Of a DNA stretch of 64,000 nucleotides, positions 24,369 through 35,799 are shown piece after piece. Each line of letters opens with the position of its first letter. Within the stretch, counting starts at the first letter, position 1. Source of the stretch: Thinopyrum elongatum (Eukaryota > Streptophyta > Magnoliopsida > Poales > Poaceae); assembly GCA_011799875.1 (NCBI GenBank), contig CM022297.1:76946488-77010487 (forward strand), read 5' to 3'. The translations under genes and the position numbers were made by a program. A model generated the notes under the pieces. The model searched no databases. It saw nothing but the letters and a program-made list of their open reading frames with translations, and was not told the DNA's origin.

Positions 24369-27300
24369 AAGAAATCTCGTCTCGAGATTTAAGTGGGGAA
24401 GTAAAGGGTAACTTCGGAAGAACTGTCCCTTGTAGGGTCGATTATGTGGGGAGCAATTCAAGGAATGAGATAGAGGTATCTCTCGAGTTGAATCTTAAGA
24501 AAACCTCGAGAGCAAAGTATGAAGGTACGATAAGAAGTTTCAAGCGAATTCACATCCGATTGATACCTGAACAGAGTGTGAGAAGGGGTTCAGAGCATCG
24601 GGAATAGATCATCTCTCGGAGGGTGACTCGTGACATGATACGAAGCCAAATTCAAGAATATTTTGGAATCAAGGTTGTTCAGGAGAGTCAGGTTCCGATC
24701 CTATGGAACTGTGATGAGGGTCGATCGAGAGTAGGGAGAACGGTGTTATCTTACCGGTCAAGACAACAAGGTATGTCAGAGGATAGTCTGTCAGTTATGT
24801 CGGTGACAACATCGATACCAAGGGCGAGGGACGAAGAGAACCATTTTCCTGCTTGTAAGAACGAGGCAGACCAATAAGGCAAAGTTCTCGTCCATCGGGG
24901 GTTACCGGAATGTCATCAACAATAGTAATAGGGTCTCACTGACAAGGTTGTACATCGGGGTGTTTTATAAGTAGGGAATTATTTCTACTTATATTATATA
25001 GCTCACAAGAAAAGTTAAACAAACCAATGGAAAGAAAAAATGATTAATTGATTATTCAAATTAACCAATGGGAAGGAAAATGTGTTTACACAAAAAAATT
25101 GGGAGTATATCCTTCCCAGGGAAAAAGCGGAGCAGGATATACATGATAGGGCAGCAAGTTCAAAAGCATTTAGATAAAGGGGCGAGGGAAGAATCATGAT
25201 ATTTACCCATACGACGGTGTTTGGATAATTGATCAAGAAACATTTAGCATTGTGCTAAAATAAGTCTTACAATTTCAGCAAGGAAAAGATGGGGATGGGG
25301 TTGACGGTTCCAGCAACAACACCACCGACATGTCAAAAAGGATGTATTCCCAAAGTTCATATGAGCAAGTTTGTGTCGGGGAAAAAGGAGAGAATGGTGT
25401 CGATGATAACACAATCATCGAGGGCAAGGATGGTATTCATCTTCATGAAGTCGATTGATATCCTGAAAGAGCCCAGAATGTTGTTGATGAGCACGACACT
25501 TTTGTCGAGAGATTTCATGGGGATGTAATCGATCAGCGATGACAACAAGTCAAAGGAATGATGAAGCGAAGGGTTTTAAGAAACACGGATTCGACACAAG
25601 CTCGAAATCAAGCTTGTTGTTCGAGGTGAAATGATAAGATGAGGAAGATCGACGTAAGCTTAGTTCATCGTCAAAAATTGTGCTCCGGGAAGAAGGGTCA
25701 GGTAGCATAGTTAGAATTCAGCACGACAAGCATATAGCAGATCAGGCTAGGAATGATGTGATGGAGTATAAAGTCATAAGTAAAGAAGATTACTAGGAGT
25801 TGTTTAATCGTGGTACGGACTTGATTTAGTTATCGGTTTTCTCGAGTGACTAACCACTCAGAACCCAGGAAAAATTGGAATCGGTGGGAATTAATACTTG
25901 ATGAGGGCTCATAATTAAGTGACATGATTCTGTGATATTATCGAGATACCAGAGGGTAATACCCGAAGGTAGAACGGAATAGAGGTTGGACAGCTGAAAT
26001 GATATGCAGAAGACAAGTACTTTAACTTGTCCGAGAAATGGAATCGAAGGAGAACAATATGTCCGGAACCACATTTGCAAATGATCAAACCACAAATACA
26101 AGATGAACTTATAATAAGGGGGTAATTTTCTTTACGAGAAGCTTCCATGATAAGTTCCACATCGGGTCCATGGGCATGAACACAGAGTTCAAGGTCGACT
26201 CCCATTTCTCCAAAGCACAACCTTACATTCACTTCTCGTTCCGAGAATGGCATTAGTGTTGAAAGTTTTACCTGGTGAAATACCAGATAAGTATGACCCA
26301 TGAAATGTTTTGGGTTCACACAGATTAAGGAAGGCATAGGTTCAACCCATCGGGGCATCTCAGAAACATATACCACAAGCTTCAAGAGTAAATATCACCA
26401 GCTCGAAAGCAGAGCATGGTTGGCCAAAGCAAAGAATAGGATTTACCAAATGGCATTATGTATCAAGGAAAGAACTTCACGAGGTTTTTGTATACGAAGG
26501 ACACTGTCGGATGAAACCCAACAAAGGATCTGGGGGTCCACAAGGGATCTGATGTGAGCATCGGTACTCAACCAGAAGAAGAGGAATGCAAGGATATCAG
26601 ATGATAGAAACAACTGACTAATTCAAAGCTCAATTGCAAAGGAGTTATGAATTCCAAGTCAAGGGATCAGAAGCAACGCTCTGATTAGGGATGAATAAGT
26701 TGAATAGCCTTAGGGGTACAATCGACGGCAATTTGATTGGTCGAGAACCAGCTCCTATTCAAACGACGTCTGAGCCGGAAGGATGAATCATATGATCTGA
26801 TTGAGGATTGCGAGCATTCGCAACTTATTGAATCAATGGACTCAAAATGATAGTGACAAAGGATGCCAATAAGATTGCTATACTTATGGGATTAACCATA
26901 ATGCAAGCAAGGAAGAATTGCAAGAGCAATAGGCTGCTGAGGATTTTCGGAAGATCGAATAGTATTTTTGAAGATCCTTGTGAAACACATGAACAACTAG
27001 TGATGAGCGGATACTCGTGATGTGCGAGGAATTATCCGTAGGGGTATTAATGCGGAAAAGAGCTGCAAAGCGGTGGGCGCAAAGGATTCTCGGAATATCG
27101 AAGAATTTTTTAGGGTATCAAGTAATAACAGGGGCAACTGGGAACAAAGGTATGAACGACAAGTGTAAGCAGTTATCCATAAGGATTTATCGGTGGTAGG
27201 GAATAGCAAAAGTGGTGGGCACAAAGTCTCAAGAGAATATCGGAGAGTATTTTTGGAATCTTTTGGTGAAGCAGGCCATCATCTGGACTGAAGGGGCTCT

Positions 27301-27529
27301 CCGAGAGAAAGTGTTTTCAAGAACCTAAAGTTAGATTTTAGAAAATCATTTAACCTGAATAGAAGAGAGATCAGAATCCCAGAGTATAGACGAGGAATAA
27401 AAAGATCCTAATACCACCCAATTGGTGATGTGGGCCCGTGAGCCGCACAGCCAAGTTAGTAAAACAGTTTTGGACCACTAGACTCAACTTCGGCCAAGGA
27501 GTTGGAGAGGGGGTTCCTACAGGCAGTCG

Positions 27530-27541
27530 GCTCTGATACCA
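27530..27541 (-). other. Primer-binding site of F (initiator tRNA-Met type)
   Basis: Minus-strand TGGTATCAGAGC, three bases after the LTR end. It differs from the tRNA-Asp type used by A, B, C and D. Confidence 0.85.
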
Positions 27542-27544
27542 ACT

Positions 27545-30500
27545 TGTGACGCCCCCGGCTCAAATGTACACTAATCATACACGTAGATGCACGCAATCAA
27601 GCCTAAGGACTCATGGGAAGATATCACAACACAACTCTAAAACATAAATAAAGTCATACAAGCTTTATATTACAAGCCAGGGGCCTCGAGGGCTCGATTA
27701 CATAAGCTCGCATACAAGCATCAGCGGAAGCATCAGATATCTGAGTACAGATATAAAAGAAAACACTGATAGACCCTTAAAAGTCGGGGCAAAAGAAAAC
27801 ACTACGATCGAAAGGCGCAGGCCTCCTGCCTGGGACCCTCCGAACCTACTCCTGGTCGTCGGCCGACTCGTATTAGTATCCACCCTCGGGGTAGTAGTAG
27901 CGATCGTCGGTGGGGCAGCTGTATCGGGGGCTCCGTCATCTGGTTGCACCTAAAGGATATGGGGGAAAAAGAAAGCAAAGCAACCGTGAGTACTCATCCG
28001 AAGTACTCAGCAAGCAAGGATCTACACTACATATGCAACATTATCAAAGGGAGGCTGTATGTGTGGACTGGGCTGCAGAAATGCCAGAATAGAGAGAAGG
28101 CCTAGTCCTATCGAAGACTGGCATCTTCAGCGGTCTTGCAGCATTAGAAGAGTGTAGATTAGTACAACATAAGGTAGTAGTATCATTAAGTCTCAACCTC
28201 ACCCAGAGATCCTTTCTCGACTCCCTGCGAGAAAGCAATCCCAGAGCCATAATATCCAAGTATCAACCTCGGCCAGAGATCCTTTCTCGACTCCCTGCGA
28301 GAAAGTAATCCCAGAGCCATACTCATCACAAGTATCTAGTTCTAGTTGTATCGATCGGAATACAACTCCGAGCGTCCGTTACCGAGGATCCGGCTATGCA
28401 TAGATTAGTTCTTCCCTGCAGGGGTGCACCAACTTACCCACCACGCTCGTTTAACTCCGACCGGACACACTTTTCTGGGTCATGCCCGGCCTCGGCCAAA
28501 CGACACACCGCAGCCCTACCTAGAGCTCAACAGAGAGGTCCCCACCGGTCTACATCCTAAGCGCTCAGGGGTCTTGGGCCGTCGCCCTGTGCACTCCGGG
28601 TCGTTGCGAGCAGGGTGGATACCAGCGCCAACGGCACGATCTGACCCGACCACAATGCTAAACTGGACGTCTGACAGAGCTGTCAGCTGATACCACGATG
28701 TAGAGTACCCATATTTATTCCCGCGTGATGGGTAGTGCTATCGGGCCAGAGGCCCACTCAGATCACATATCCAAATCGTAGTGTATTGGTAGTGCGGTAA
28801 CGAACAGAGACTCATGATCGATGTGACCCCGTCGCCCTGTCTCGAGGACTTGCGGCAAGGGCCAAGAATGCCCGGCCACGCCTCGTATTCATCACTCGGG
28901 CACCGTCCAGGTCAACTCGTCTCACAAAAGACTGTCGGCAACTCAGGTCCACCTCTACTGGGCGGTACCGCCTGTCCCTCTAGTCCTGTAGTAAAAGTAA
29001 CTCCCTCGGGTCCCCCTCGAGGCCGACCCATTTCTAACAAGGTTCAGGGGTAAGGTCACAGTAACCATGTATCCATAACATCAGGGGAATCCGAGGTATC
29101 ACCCTCGACGGATGCCCACTCGATGTAACCGTCAAGTTGAACTTAGGAGGAATCACCCTCGATGGGTTCACACTTGAGGTGTTGCGCGACAGGGTCGTAT
29201 CGGAAGTGGAGAGGGAGGAATCACCCTCGAAGACCACGACCAAATAGCTACTCTACAGAGTCAACATCAGGAGTGCTATACGAGGTATCACCCTCGGCAC
29301 TCGATGGTGACGCTGCAGTGTCGTACAACTAAGGGGGGTGTTGTGTAGTGCCGGGGTCTGGCTGTCGATCCCATTGATCGAGTCATCTGATAATCCAGCA
29401 GGGCAACTAGGGACAAAGTGGGGTCTCTGGTAGGTCTCTACCCAGCCTATACTAAACAGTTTAGGATAAGCAGGTAAGGTTTCAATAGTAGGTTACAATA
29501 AACAGGCTATGCATCAGAATAGGTAAAGCAGTAGCAGCAGCAATTCTAATGCAAGCACATGAGAGAAGAGAATCAACAATATAGGCATGCTCAAAAGGGG
29601 GGTGCTTGCCTGGTTGCTCGGCGGCAAAGGCAAGGTCGTCAAAGGTGTCGTCGATCTCCGAAGCTGCATCGGTCTCGGGGATTACGTCGGTACTGAGATC
29701 TACCGAGAGAGAAGAGGGGGAGGAAACAGTTAAATACATAGCAAACATATGCAACACAAAATATAACAAGGCAATACGCGGGGCCAGGTGTGATCTAACG
29801 CGGTGCTACATGATATCGACGAAGGGAGAAAACATCCGGGAATGTTTTCCCGAAGTTTGGCATTTTCAGACAAGTGAAACGGAGATGGACGGTTGCACGT
29901 TTGCTATGATAGGGACTTGTGGCGGACGAACGGACCGCGTATTCGGATTCATCTCGTCGTTCTGAGCAACTTTCATGTATTAAGTTTTTCAATCTGAGCT
30001 ACGGTTTATTTTCTACGATTTTCCAAAGTTTAAATCATTTTCTGGAATTATTTTAACTAGTTAATTCGAATTATAAACAGTGCATTTACTTTTTATACTC
30101 AGCCAGCCAGCCACAGTCAATGACAAGTGGGGCCAGGTGGTGAGTCAGCTGTGCACAATCAGCAGTTGACCCAGTCAGCGTTGACTAGTCAACATGGTCA
30201 ACGGGGCCCACATGTCATTGACTGGAGCCAGCCCAGTCAGCAAGTTTGACTGGTCAACTGACCAGTGGGGCCCTGCTGTGAGTGACAGAGTCAAATTTAA
30301 CAGAGTTTTAACATTTAATTAGTTTAACTTAAAGGTGGGGCCAGACTGTCAGTGAATCAATTTTTTAACAAAGTTTTATTTAACCAAACTAATTAATTAA
30401 CGAGGTGGCCCCACGTGTCATAGTCACAATTAGCATTAGGGGCATTTTTAGTAGATTATTAACTGGGAGGGGGCCCACATGTTAGTGCCTACTGTTCTGG

Positions 30501-31795
30501 TTTAATTAGTGCTAACACTAAACGGCCTGGCCCACCTGTCATTTAGACAGGGCCGGCCTAAACAGAGCAGGCGCCGGTGGTGATCTACAGGGGCGCGCGC
30601 AGGGGTGCGAGTCGTTCTTGCGGAGACGGTCAAAGGTGGCCACGATGCAGAGACGGCGGTGACGACGCGGCCTCGGCTGCACCCGAGCTACGGGGCGAGG
30701 GGAAGAAAGGGGAGAGGCCACAGAGGACCGGGAGCTCACAGTGAGCTCGGGAGCGCGCCCGACGGAGACGGAGAAGCAGCGGTGGTGGCGGGTCGACGGT
30801 GACGACCGGCGGGACAGAGGAGATAGACGCGGCCAATCCGGCGAGGTAGGGGTCCGGCGGAGCCCCGACGAGGTCCGGCGGTGATGAGGCGGCCGGGATG
30901 GGCGACGGCCGACGAGCGCCAAGGTGGCGAGCCTGGCCCCGGCGCGGCCAGGCGCTTGGGCAAGGGGGAGGCCAGGGTGCGCGAGGCGATGGCAAGCGGC
31001 GGACACGACGACGGGGGCGAGTGGCGCCGGGGCGGTCGGGGTGGCGATGGTGACGAGGCCCTCGGGCGGCGTCGTGGTACCAGCAGGTGAGGCCGATGGC
31101 GTGCGGTGACGGAGCGGCGGGACGAGCAGGGCAGCTGCGTCACGACGAGGGCGACGGGAGGTGTAGGGGCCGAGCTCCAGTTCAGATCAGGGGGGAGAAG
31201 AGAGGGAGGAGAGTGGGGGGATCGTGGGGGTTGTGGGCGGCAGCTAGGGTTTCGGCTGGGGGCATCGGGGGGTATGTCAGCCGGGGTGTGGGCCGGCCTG
31301 GGGTTGGCCTGGTGGCCCAGTTGGGCTAGGCTCATGGGGGAGGGGAGTTCCTCTTTTTCTTTTTACTTTGTTTTTTTTTACTGTTTTAAAACCTTTTAGT
31401 TCTATTTTATTTTGGCTGTACAAAATACGAAATTAGTACCTAAAATAAGGTTTCAAAACATACCACTACCACAAAAAGTGTAGTAGCTAAATAATTTAGT
31501 TTGCATATTCTATTAATTAAAATAGCATTTAATTAATTGTTTTGCCACTCTTTTGATTATTTAAGGGCATTTAAATACTTTATAAAAGGTTGGTTCCACC
31601 ACCAAAATTAGTTAGGGATTATTTGCCACATGATGAACATTATTGATTTGCTGTTTGAAGAAATAATTATTTGACTTGCATTTCAAATTTGAGTTTGGGT
31701 TTGATTTTGGACAAGTGGCAGATTGACTGAGTGATCATGATAACATGGCCACTATTAGAGAGAGATCACTGTAGTGTGATAGTGGGGATGTTACA
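27545..31795 (-). repeat. 5' LTR of F
   Basis: 4251 bp. Relative to the 3' LTR it lacks ~80 bp of the GC-rich block (junction near 30595), the poly-G run, and several small stretches; it has extra sequence after TGTGACGCCCCCG. The GAGG/CCTC repeats are at 29093, 29147, 29215 and 29282. Confidence 0.9.
27846..29699 (-). pseudogene. LTR-resident ORF exons, F 5' LTR copy (broken)
   Basis: The acidic exon 29699-29610 (90 nt) is intact in frame. The terminal exon 27939-27846 is 94 nt instead of 95: one base is missing in the GCCCCACCGACG stretch, and TACTACTAC has become TACTAATAC. The exon is therefore frameshifted and also carries a stop in the original frame. Its sister copy at 20331-20425 is clean, so both changes post-date insertion. 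Confidence 0.6.
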
Positions 31796-31800
31796 GTTTC

Positions 31801-31981
31801 ATATTGATTTTCTGCGATGTAAAAAACAAACAAAAAACAGCAACTGGCACTGGGCACTATGTCAATAGGTTAGTCCCAAAAAATGATATAAAGTTGCTAT
31901 AAAATGATTGTAAAACATCCAAGAATGATATTATAACAGCATGAATACTTCATAAATTATAGATACATTGGAGACGTATTA
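31801..31981 (-). repeat. Distal fragment of A 5' LTR
   Basis: Resumes TATTGATTTTCTGCGATG after the GTTTC repeat and matches 14245-14427 of the A 3' LTR. It ends GAGACGTATTA followed by the GTCTG duplication. Confidence 0.9.
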
Positions 31982-32101
31982 GTCTGCAACGTGTAGTCCT
32001 GCATTAGAACACCCCTAGCACTGCATATTGTCATGTCATGCTTAAAGATGCATCTGTTTGCTTTGTATTTTACTGTTTCGTCCCCCTATTCTCTCCAGTA
32101 G

Positions 32102-33809
32102 ACCCTGAGACCGATGCTGCCCCTGTGATCGACTACGTCACCGACGACCCTTCTTCCTTTGCAACCGAGCTTCCAGGCAAGCAAAACCCCCTTGATCATT
32201 CCTATATCGCCCATTCCATTCTCTCTCATGCTTGCATTAGATTTTGCTACTGTAATTGATTGCTCCTATTCTGATGCATAGCCTGATTTTGTAACCTACT
32301 TTGTGCATTACCTGCTTATCCTAAACTGCTTAGAATAGGTTGGGTAGTGATCCACCAGTGACCCCTCACCTTGTCCCAGTTGCCCCACTTGATGACCGAT
32401 GACTCGATCAACGTGATCGACGTCCAGGGCCCGACACCACACATCACCTCACCCCCCTTTAGTTGTATGACTCTGTAGAGCTAATATCGAGTGCCAAGGG
32501 TGATACCTCGTAACGCACTCCTGATGATTACTCTGTAGTGTAGCTATTCGGTCGTGGTCATCGAGGGTAATTCCTCCTTCACCACTTCCGATACGACTCT
32601 GTCGTACAACACCTCAAGCGTGAACCTCGAGGATGATTCCTCCTAGTTCGCCTTGACGATTACATCAGGTGGATTCCATCGAGGGTGATTCCTCGGATTC
32701 CCCCTTGGTGTTTTGGACACACGGTTACTTTGACTTTACCCCAGGACCATGTTGAAGTCGGGTTGGCCCTGAGGGGCACCCGCGAGTTGATGTGAAGTCT
32801 GGTAGACCTGGAGGGTACCCGCGAGTTTTCTACGTGGCACAACCAGGCATTCTGGGCCCTTGCCGTAAGTCCACGAGACGGGGCGACGGGGTCACATCGA
32901 TCGTGAGTCTCTGCTCGTTACCGTGTGCTCCCAAGTCACTAACGGTTTGGCTATGTGATCCGAGTAGGCCTCTGGCCTTTTCACACTGACCACCACACGG
33001 GAATAAGTATGGGCACTCGGTGTCGTGCGATTCTTCCGAAAGCTCTGGCAGACGTCCAGTTCAACATTGTGGCACGGCCGGATCGTTCCATCCAGGAGAG
33101 AGGTGGCACTGGTATTCACCCTGCACACAACGACCTAGAGCAAAGGGCGATGGGCCCAACACCCCTGAGCACTTAGGATGTAGATCGGCGGGGACCTCTC
33201 TGCAGAGCCTAGGTAGGACTACAGTGTGTTGATCAGCCGAGGTCGGTCATGACCTGATGGTGTGTCCGGTCGGAGTTAATTGAGCGTGTTGGGTAAGTTG
33301 GTGCATCCCTGCAGGGTTGTACTATCTATTCGAATAGCCGTGTCCATGGTAACGGACTCTTGGAGTTGTATCCCGATCGATACAACTACAACTGGATGCT
33401 GAGGCATGTAATGGATATGATGGCTCCGGGATTGCTTTCTCGCATGGAGTGTTACAACATACTTGTTAATTATAAAATGCTATTCTGTTCTTTTCTGAAT
33501 GCTGTAAGATGCTTGAAGATGCTAGTCTTCGATAGGCTAGGCCTTCCCCTTTATTCTGGCATTCTGCAGTTCAGTCCACAGATACAGCTCATTCCTTTGA
33601 TACCGATGCATACTTAGTTTAGATCTGATGTAAGTCTTGCGAGTACTTTGGATGAGTACTCACGGTTGCTTTGCTACCTCCTTTTCCCCCATACCCGATT
33701 GCTGCGATTAGATGACGGATCCCAGGAGCCAAACGCCACCACCAACGACGATTACTACTACCCCAGGGGTGTCTACTACTACGTGGAGGCCGCCGACGAC
33801 CAGGAGTAG
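32102..33809 (+). CDS. Putative 3' exons of LTR-resident spliced ORF (E copy)
   Basis: Exon n is 32102-32176 (75 nt), after a pyrimidine tract ending CTCTCCAGTAG. It encodes DPETDAAPVIDYVTDDP and a short acidic run, ending CTTCCAG before GCAAGC. The final exon, 33712-33809 (98 nt), follows GCGATTAG and encodes a Tyr-rich tail (NDDYYYPRG, VYYYVEAADDQE) plus TAG. Exon n is 27 nt shorter than in S1 and the last exon 3 nt shorter; the frame is kept. The intron (1535 nt) carries the GAGG/CCTC repeats. Start and 5' exons unknown. Confidence 0.45.
32496..32694 (+). repeat. Four GAGGGTGATTCCTC repeats (E)
   Basis: Copies at 32496 (first arm AAGG), 32563, 32629 and 32681; spacings 67, 66 and 52, close to S1. 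Confidence 0.7.
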
Positions 33810-34518
33810 TTTAGAGGCTCCCAGGCAGGAGGCCTTGCCTTTTCGATCGTTGTTGCTTTTGTGCTAGCCTTCTTAAGGTAGACTTGTTTAACTTATGTAT
33901 GTACTCAAATATTGTTGTTTCCGCTGACTCATTTGTATTCGAGCTTATGTATTCGAGCCCTCAAGGCCCCTGGCTTGTAATATGAAGCTTGTATTATTTT
34001 AATTTGTGCCTAGAGTTGTGTTTTGATATCTTCCCGTGAGTCCCTGATGTTGATCGTACACATTTGCGTGTATGATTGAATCGGGGGCATCACACTATGT
34101 TAGCATTGTTGAGAGATTGCACTAGTGAAAGTATGAAGCCTAGGCCTTATTTTCAAGCATTGCAATATTGTTTGTGCTCACTTTTGTTACTTGCTACCTT
34201 GCTATTTTTTATTGTTCCTATTACAAAAATCAAATATCTACTATCATTACAACACTTGTATCACCATCTCTTCGCCGAACTAGTGCACCTATACGATTTA
34301 CCATTGTATTTGGTGTGTTGGGGACACAAGAGACTCTTTGTTATTTGGTTGCAGGGTTGTTTGAGAGAGACCATCTTCAGCCTACGCCTCCCACGGATTG
34401 ATAAACCTTAGGTCATCCACTTGAGGGAAATTTGCTGCTGTCCTACAAAACTCCGCGCTTGGACGTCCAACACGAGTCTACAAGAATAAAGCTGCGTAGT
34501 AGACATCAAGCTCTTTTC

Positions 34519-34536
34519 TGGCGCCGTTGCCTGGGA
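34519..34536 (+). other. Primer-binding site of D (tRNA-Asp type)
   Basis: TGGCGCCGTTGCCTGGGA, 10 bases after the LTR end. One mismatch to the tRNA-Asp complement. Confidence 0.8.
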
Positions 34537-35799
34537 GGTGAGTGCTTGAAGGTACATCTTTAGATCTTGCAATTGAATATTTTAGTTTCTTGTTTTATCA
34601 CTAGTTTGGTTTATAAAAGAAAGCTAAAAAATGGAATTGAGGTTGCCTCAAATTATTCATCTTTATCATGTCTTTCTTGAAAATGATGGAAAGGAAAATT
34701 GTGCTCAATTGATAGAAGAAGAATTCGATAAAATGTTTGGCATAAAATCTTTGAATGATAAGCATGATTGCAATGTTGCTAGTATGAATTCTTTGAATAT
34801 CCATAATGCTAATGATATGCAAAGCCATAAGCTTGGGGATGCTATGTTTGATGAAGATGATATTTTTAGTCCCCCAAGTTTTGATGTGCAAATTTATTTT
34901 GATGATATCATGCCTCCTATTTATGATGAATACAATGATGAAAGTGGGTTTGGAAGAGTGTCAACTCTTGGTAATGATCCCACTATTTTGGAGGGTGTTG
35001 ATTCTTATTACAATATTGATAAAAGTGGATTTGTTGAGGTCATGACTTTATTTAGTGATGAATCCAGTATTTTTGAAGAGGTTACAATTGATTATGACAA
35101 CAAAGTTGCTATATATGATGATTATGGTAATGACATGTATGCTATAAAGAATAATGATAACCATGAAACTTGTCATCATGATTTTTATTTTCAATTGGAT
35201 TATGCCAATCAAGTATCCCATGATAGTTATTTTGTCGAGTTTGCTCTCCCACTGCTATTGATGAGAATAAATTTGCTTATGTGGAGAGTAATAATTTTTT
35301 TATGCATGTGGATCATTGTAACACCCCCTGTATTAAGCTACAGTGATCACCCTTTTGATGAGGCCATGTCATCATGATTAATAGTGCATAATCATCATTA
35401 GCATCATATTGCATTTCAACTCCTAAGCCAAATTCGAATCTAAATGAAAGTGGAATATAAAAGTTGTCCAACATAGAAACTAAAATGTCAGATAAGTAAC
35501 AAATATTCCAGAGGCTATTCTAAAATTGAAACCAACATCATTGGAATTGGATAAGTGACTCGAACAACCTCAAACAGTGGATAAAGATAATATTTAATAA
35601 CCATTTAATAAATCTGAACTAAATATGGAATTATGTTTTGCCCAAACTAATTTTAGGTGTTAGGGAATAATGCACTGGTATTTATGAAATAGGTCACACT
35701 TTTTACAAAAACCATTTGGGGCCTAAACATTTAACAGTGGAGAAAAGAGAATAAAGAAAAGGAAAGAGAAACAGAAAAGGAAAAAAGAGCCCACCTGCG

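Larger units (their letters stand above)
24354..27544 (-). other. Non-coding interior of F
   Basis: 3191 bp between the LTRs with no retrotransposon protein motif in any frame. The longest sense frame (25915-26385, 156 codons) resembles nothing I know and has no family-like context. Purine-rich on the plus strand with many short GA-rich words. Such interiors are thought to act as genomic RNA carrying packaging and priming signals, with proteins supplied in trans. That is inference for this copy. Confidence 0.75.
20046..31795 (-). mobile_element. F: complete LARD/Sukkula-like element, TSD GTTTC
   Basis: Perfect TSD GTTTC (20041-20045, 31796-31800). LTRs are 20046-24353 (4308 bp) and 27545-31795 (4251 bp); the interior is 24354-27544 (3191 bp). 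The PBS on the minus strand fixes orientation. There is no gag, protease, RT or integrase. LTRs over 4 kb around a ~3 kb non-coding interior fit the large retrotransposon derivatives described from barley (Sukkula), from memory. S1, E and G are solo LTRs of this group. Confidence 0.9.
12746..31981 (-). mobile_element. A: non-autonomous Athila-like element, hosts F
   Basis: Perfect TSD GTCTG at 12741-12745 and 31982-31986. It is minus-oriented: 5' LTR 18520-20045 plus 31801-31981, PBS 18492-18509, interior 14428-18519, 3' LTR 12746-14427. The interior layout matches D and B: acidic ORF, tandem hairpin region, 3' module. F is inserted in the 5' LTR. The LTR resembles H in U3 but D and B downstream. 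Confidence 0.9.
18520..31981 (-). repeat. 5' LTR of A (18520-20045 + 31801-31981)
   Basis: Begins next to the PBS and is split by F; GTTTC is repeated at 20041-20045 and 31796-31800. Joined length is ~1.7 kb. Compared with the 3' LTR it has a longer (GA)n tract, lacks a short GGTGCGGGGA-containing stretch near 19880, and shows scattered transitions. Confidence 0.88.
10834..34094 (+). mobile_element. E: solo long LTR, split by A, TSD CTATG
   Basis: Parts are 10834-12745 and 31987-34094 (~4.0 kb together). It starts TGTAACACCTC and ends GGGGCATCACA, with perfect CTATG repeats (10829-10833, 34095-34099). It is the same family and orientation as S1. The two parts together make only one LTR, so this is a solo LTR. 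Element A, with its own GTCTG duplication, sits between them. Confidence 0.88.
9593..34508 (+). repeat. 5' LTR of D (9593-10833 + 34100-34508)
   Basis: Begins TGATACGTCTCC and ends GTAGTAGACATCA. Insertion E separates the two parts; the CTATG at the break is duplicated at 34095-34099. A GC-rich inverted repeat (~9835-9905) precedes the TATA box at 9936. Removing E gives 1650 bp, matching the 3' LTR. Confidence 0.87.

Noticed and set aside
25915..26385. 156-codon ORF in the F interior
   Set aside because: In sense direction but no recognisable motif, and the interior of this element type is non-coding. Could be chance.
20046..31795. F read as two independent solo LTRs
   Set aside because: A single TSD pair (GTTTC) flanks the whole unit, and a correctly placed PBS and polypurine tract adjoin the inner LTR edges, so it is one complete element.
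34076..34411. Repeated short ORFs with LLQKSISTI or YHHLFAELVHLYDLPL (12843, 18617, 34076, 54103, 60370, 61716)
   Set aside because: They lie in the U5 end of each A/B/D-type LTR, in sense or antisense depending on the element. Repeated because the LTR is repeated.
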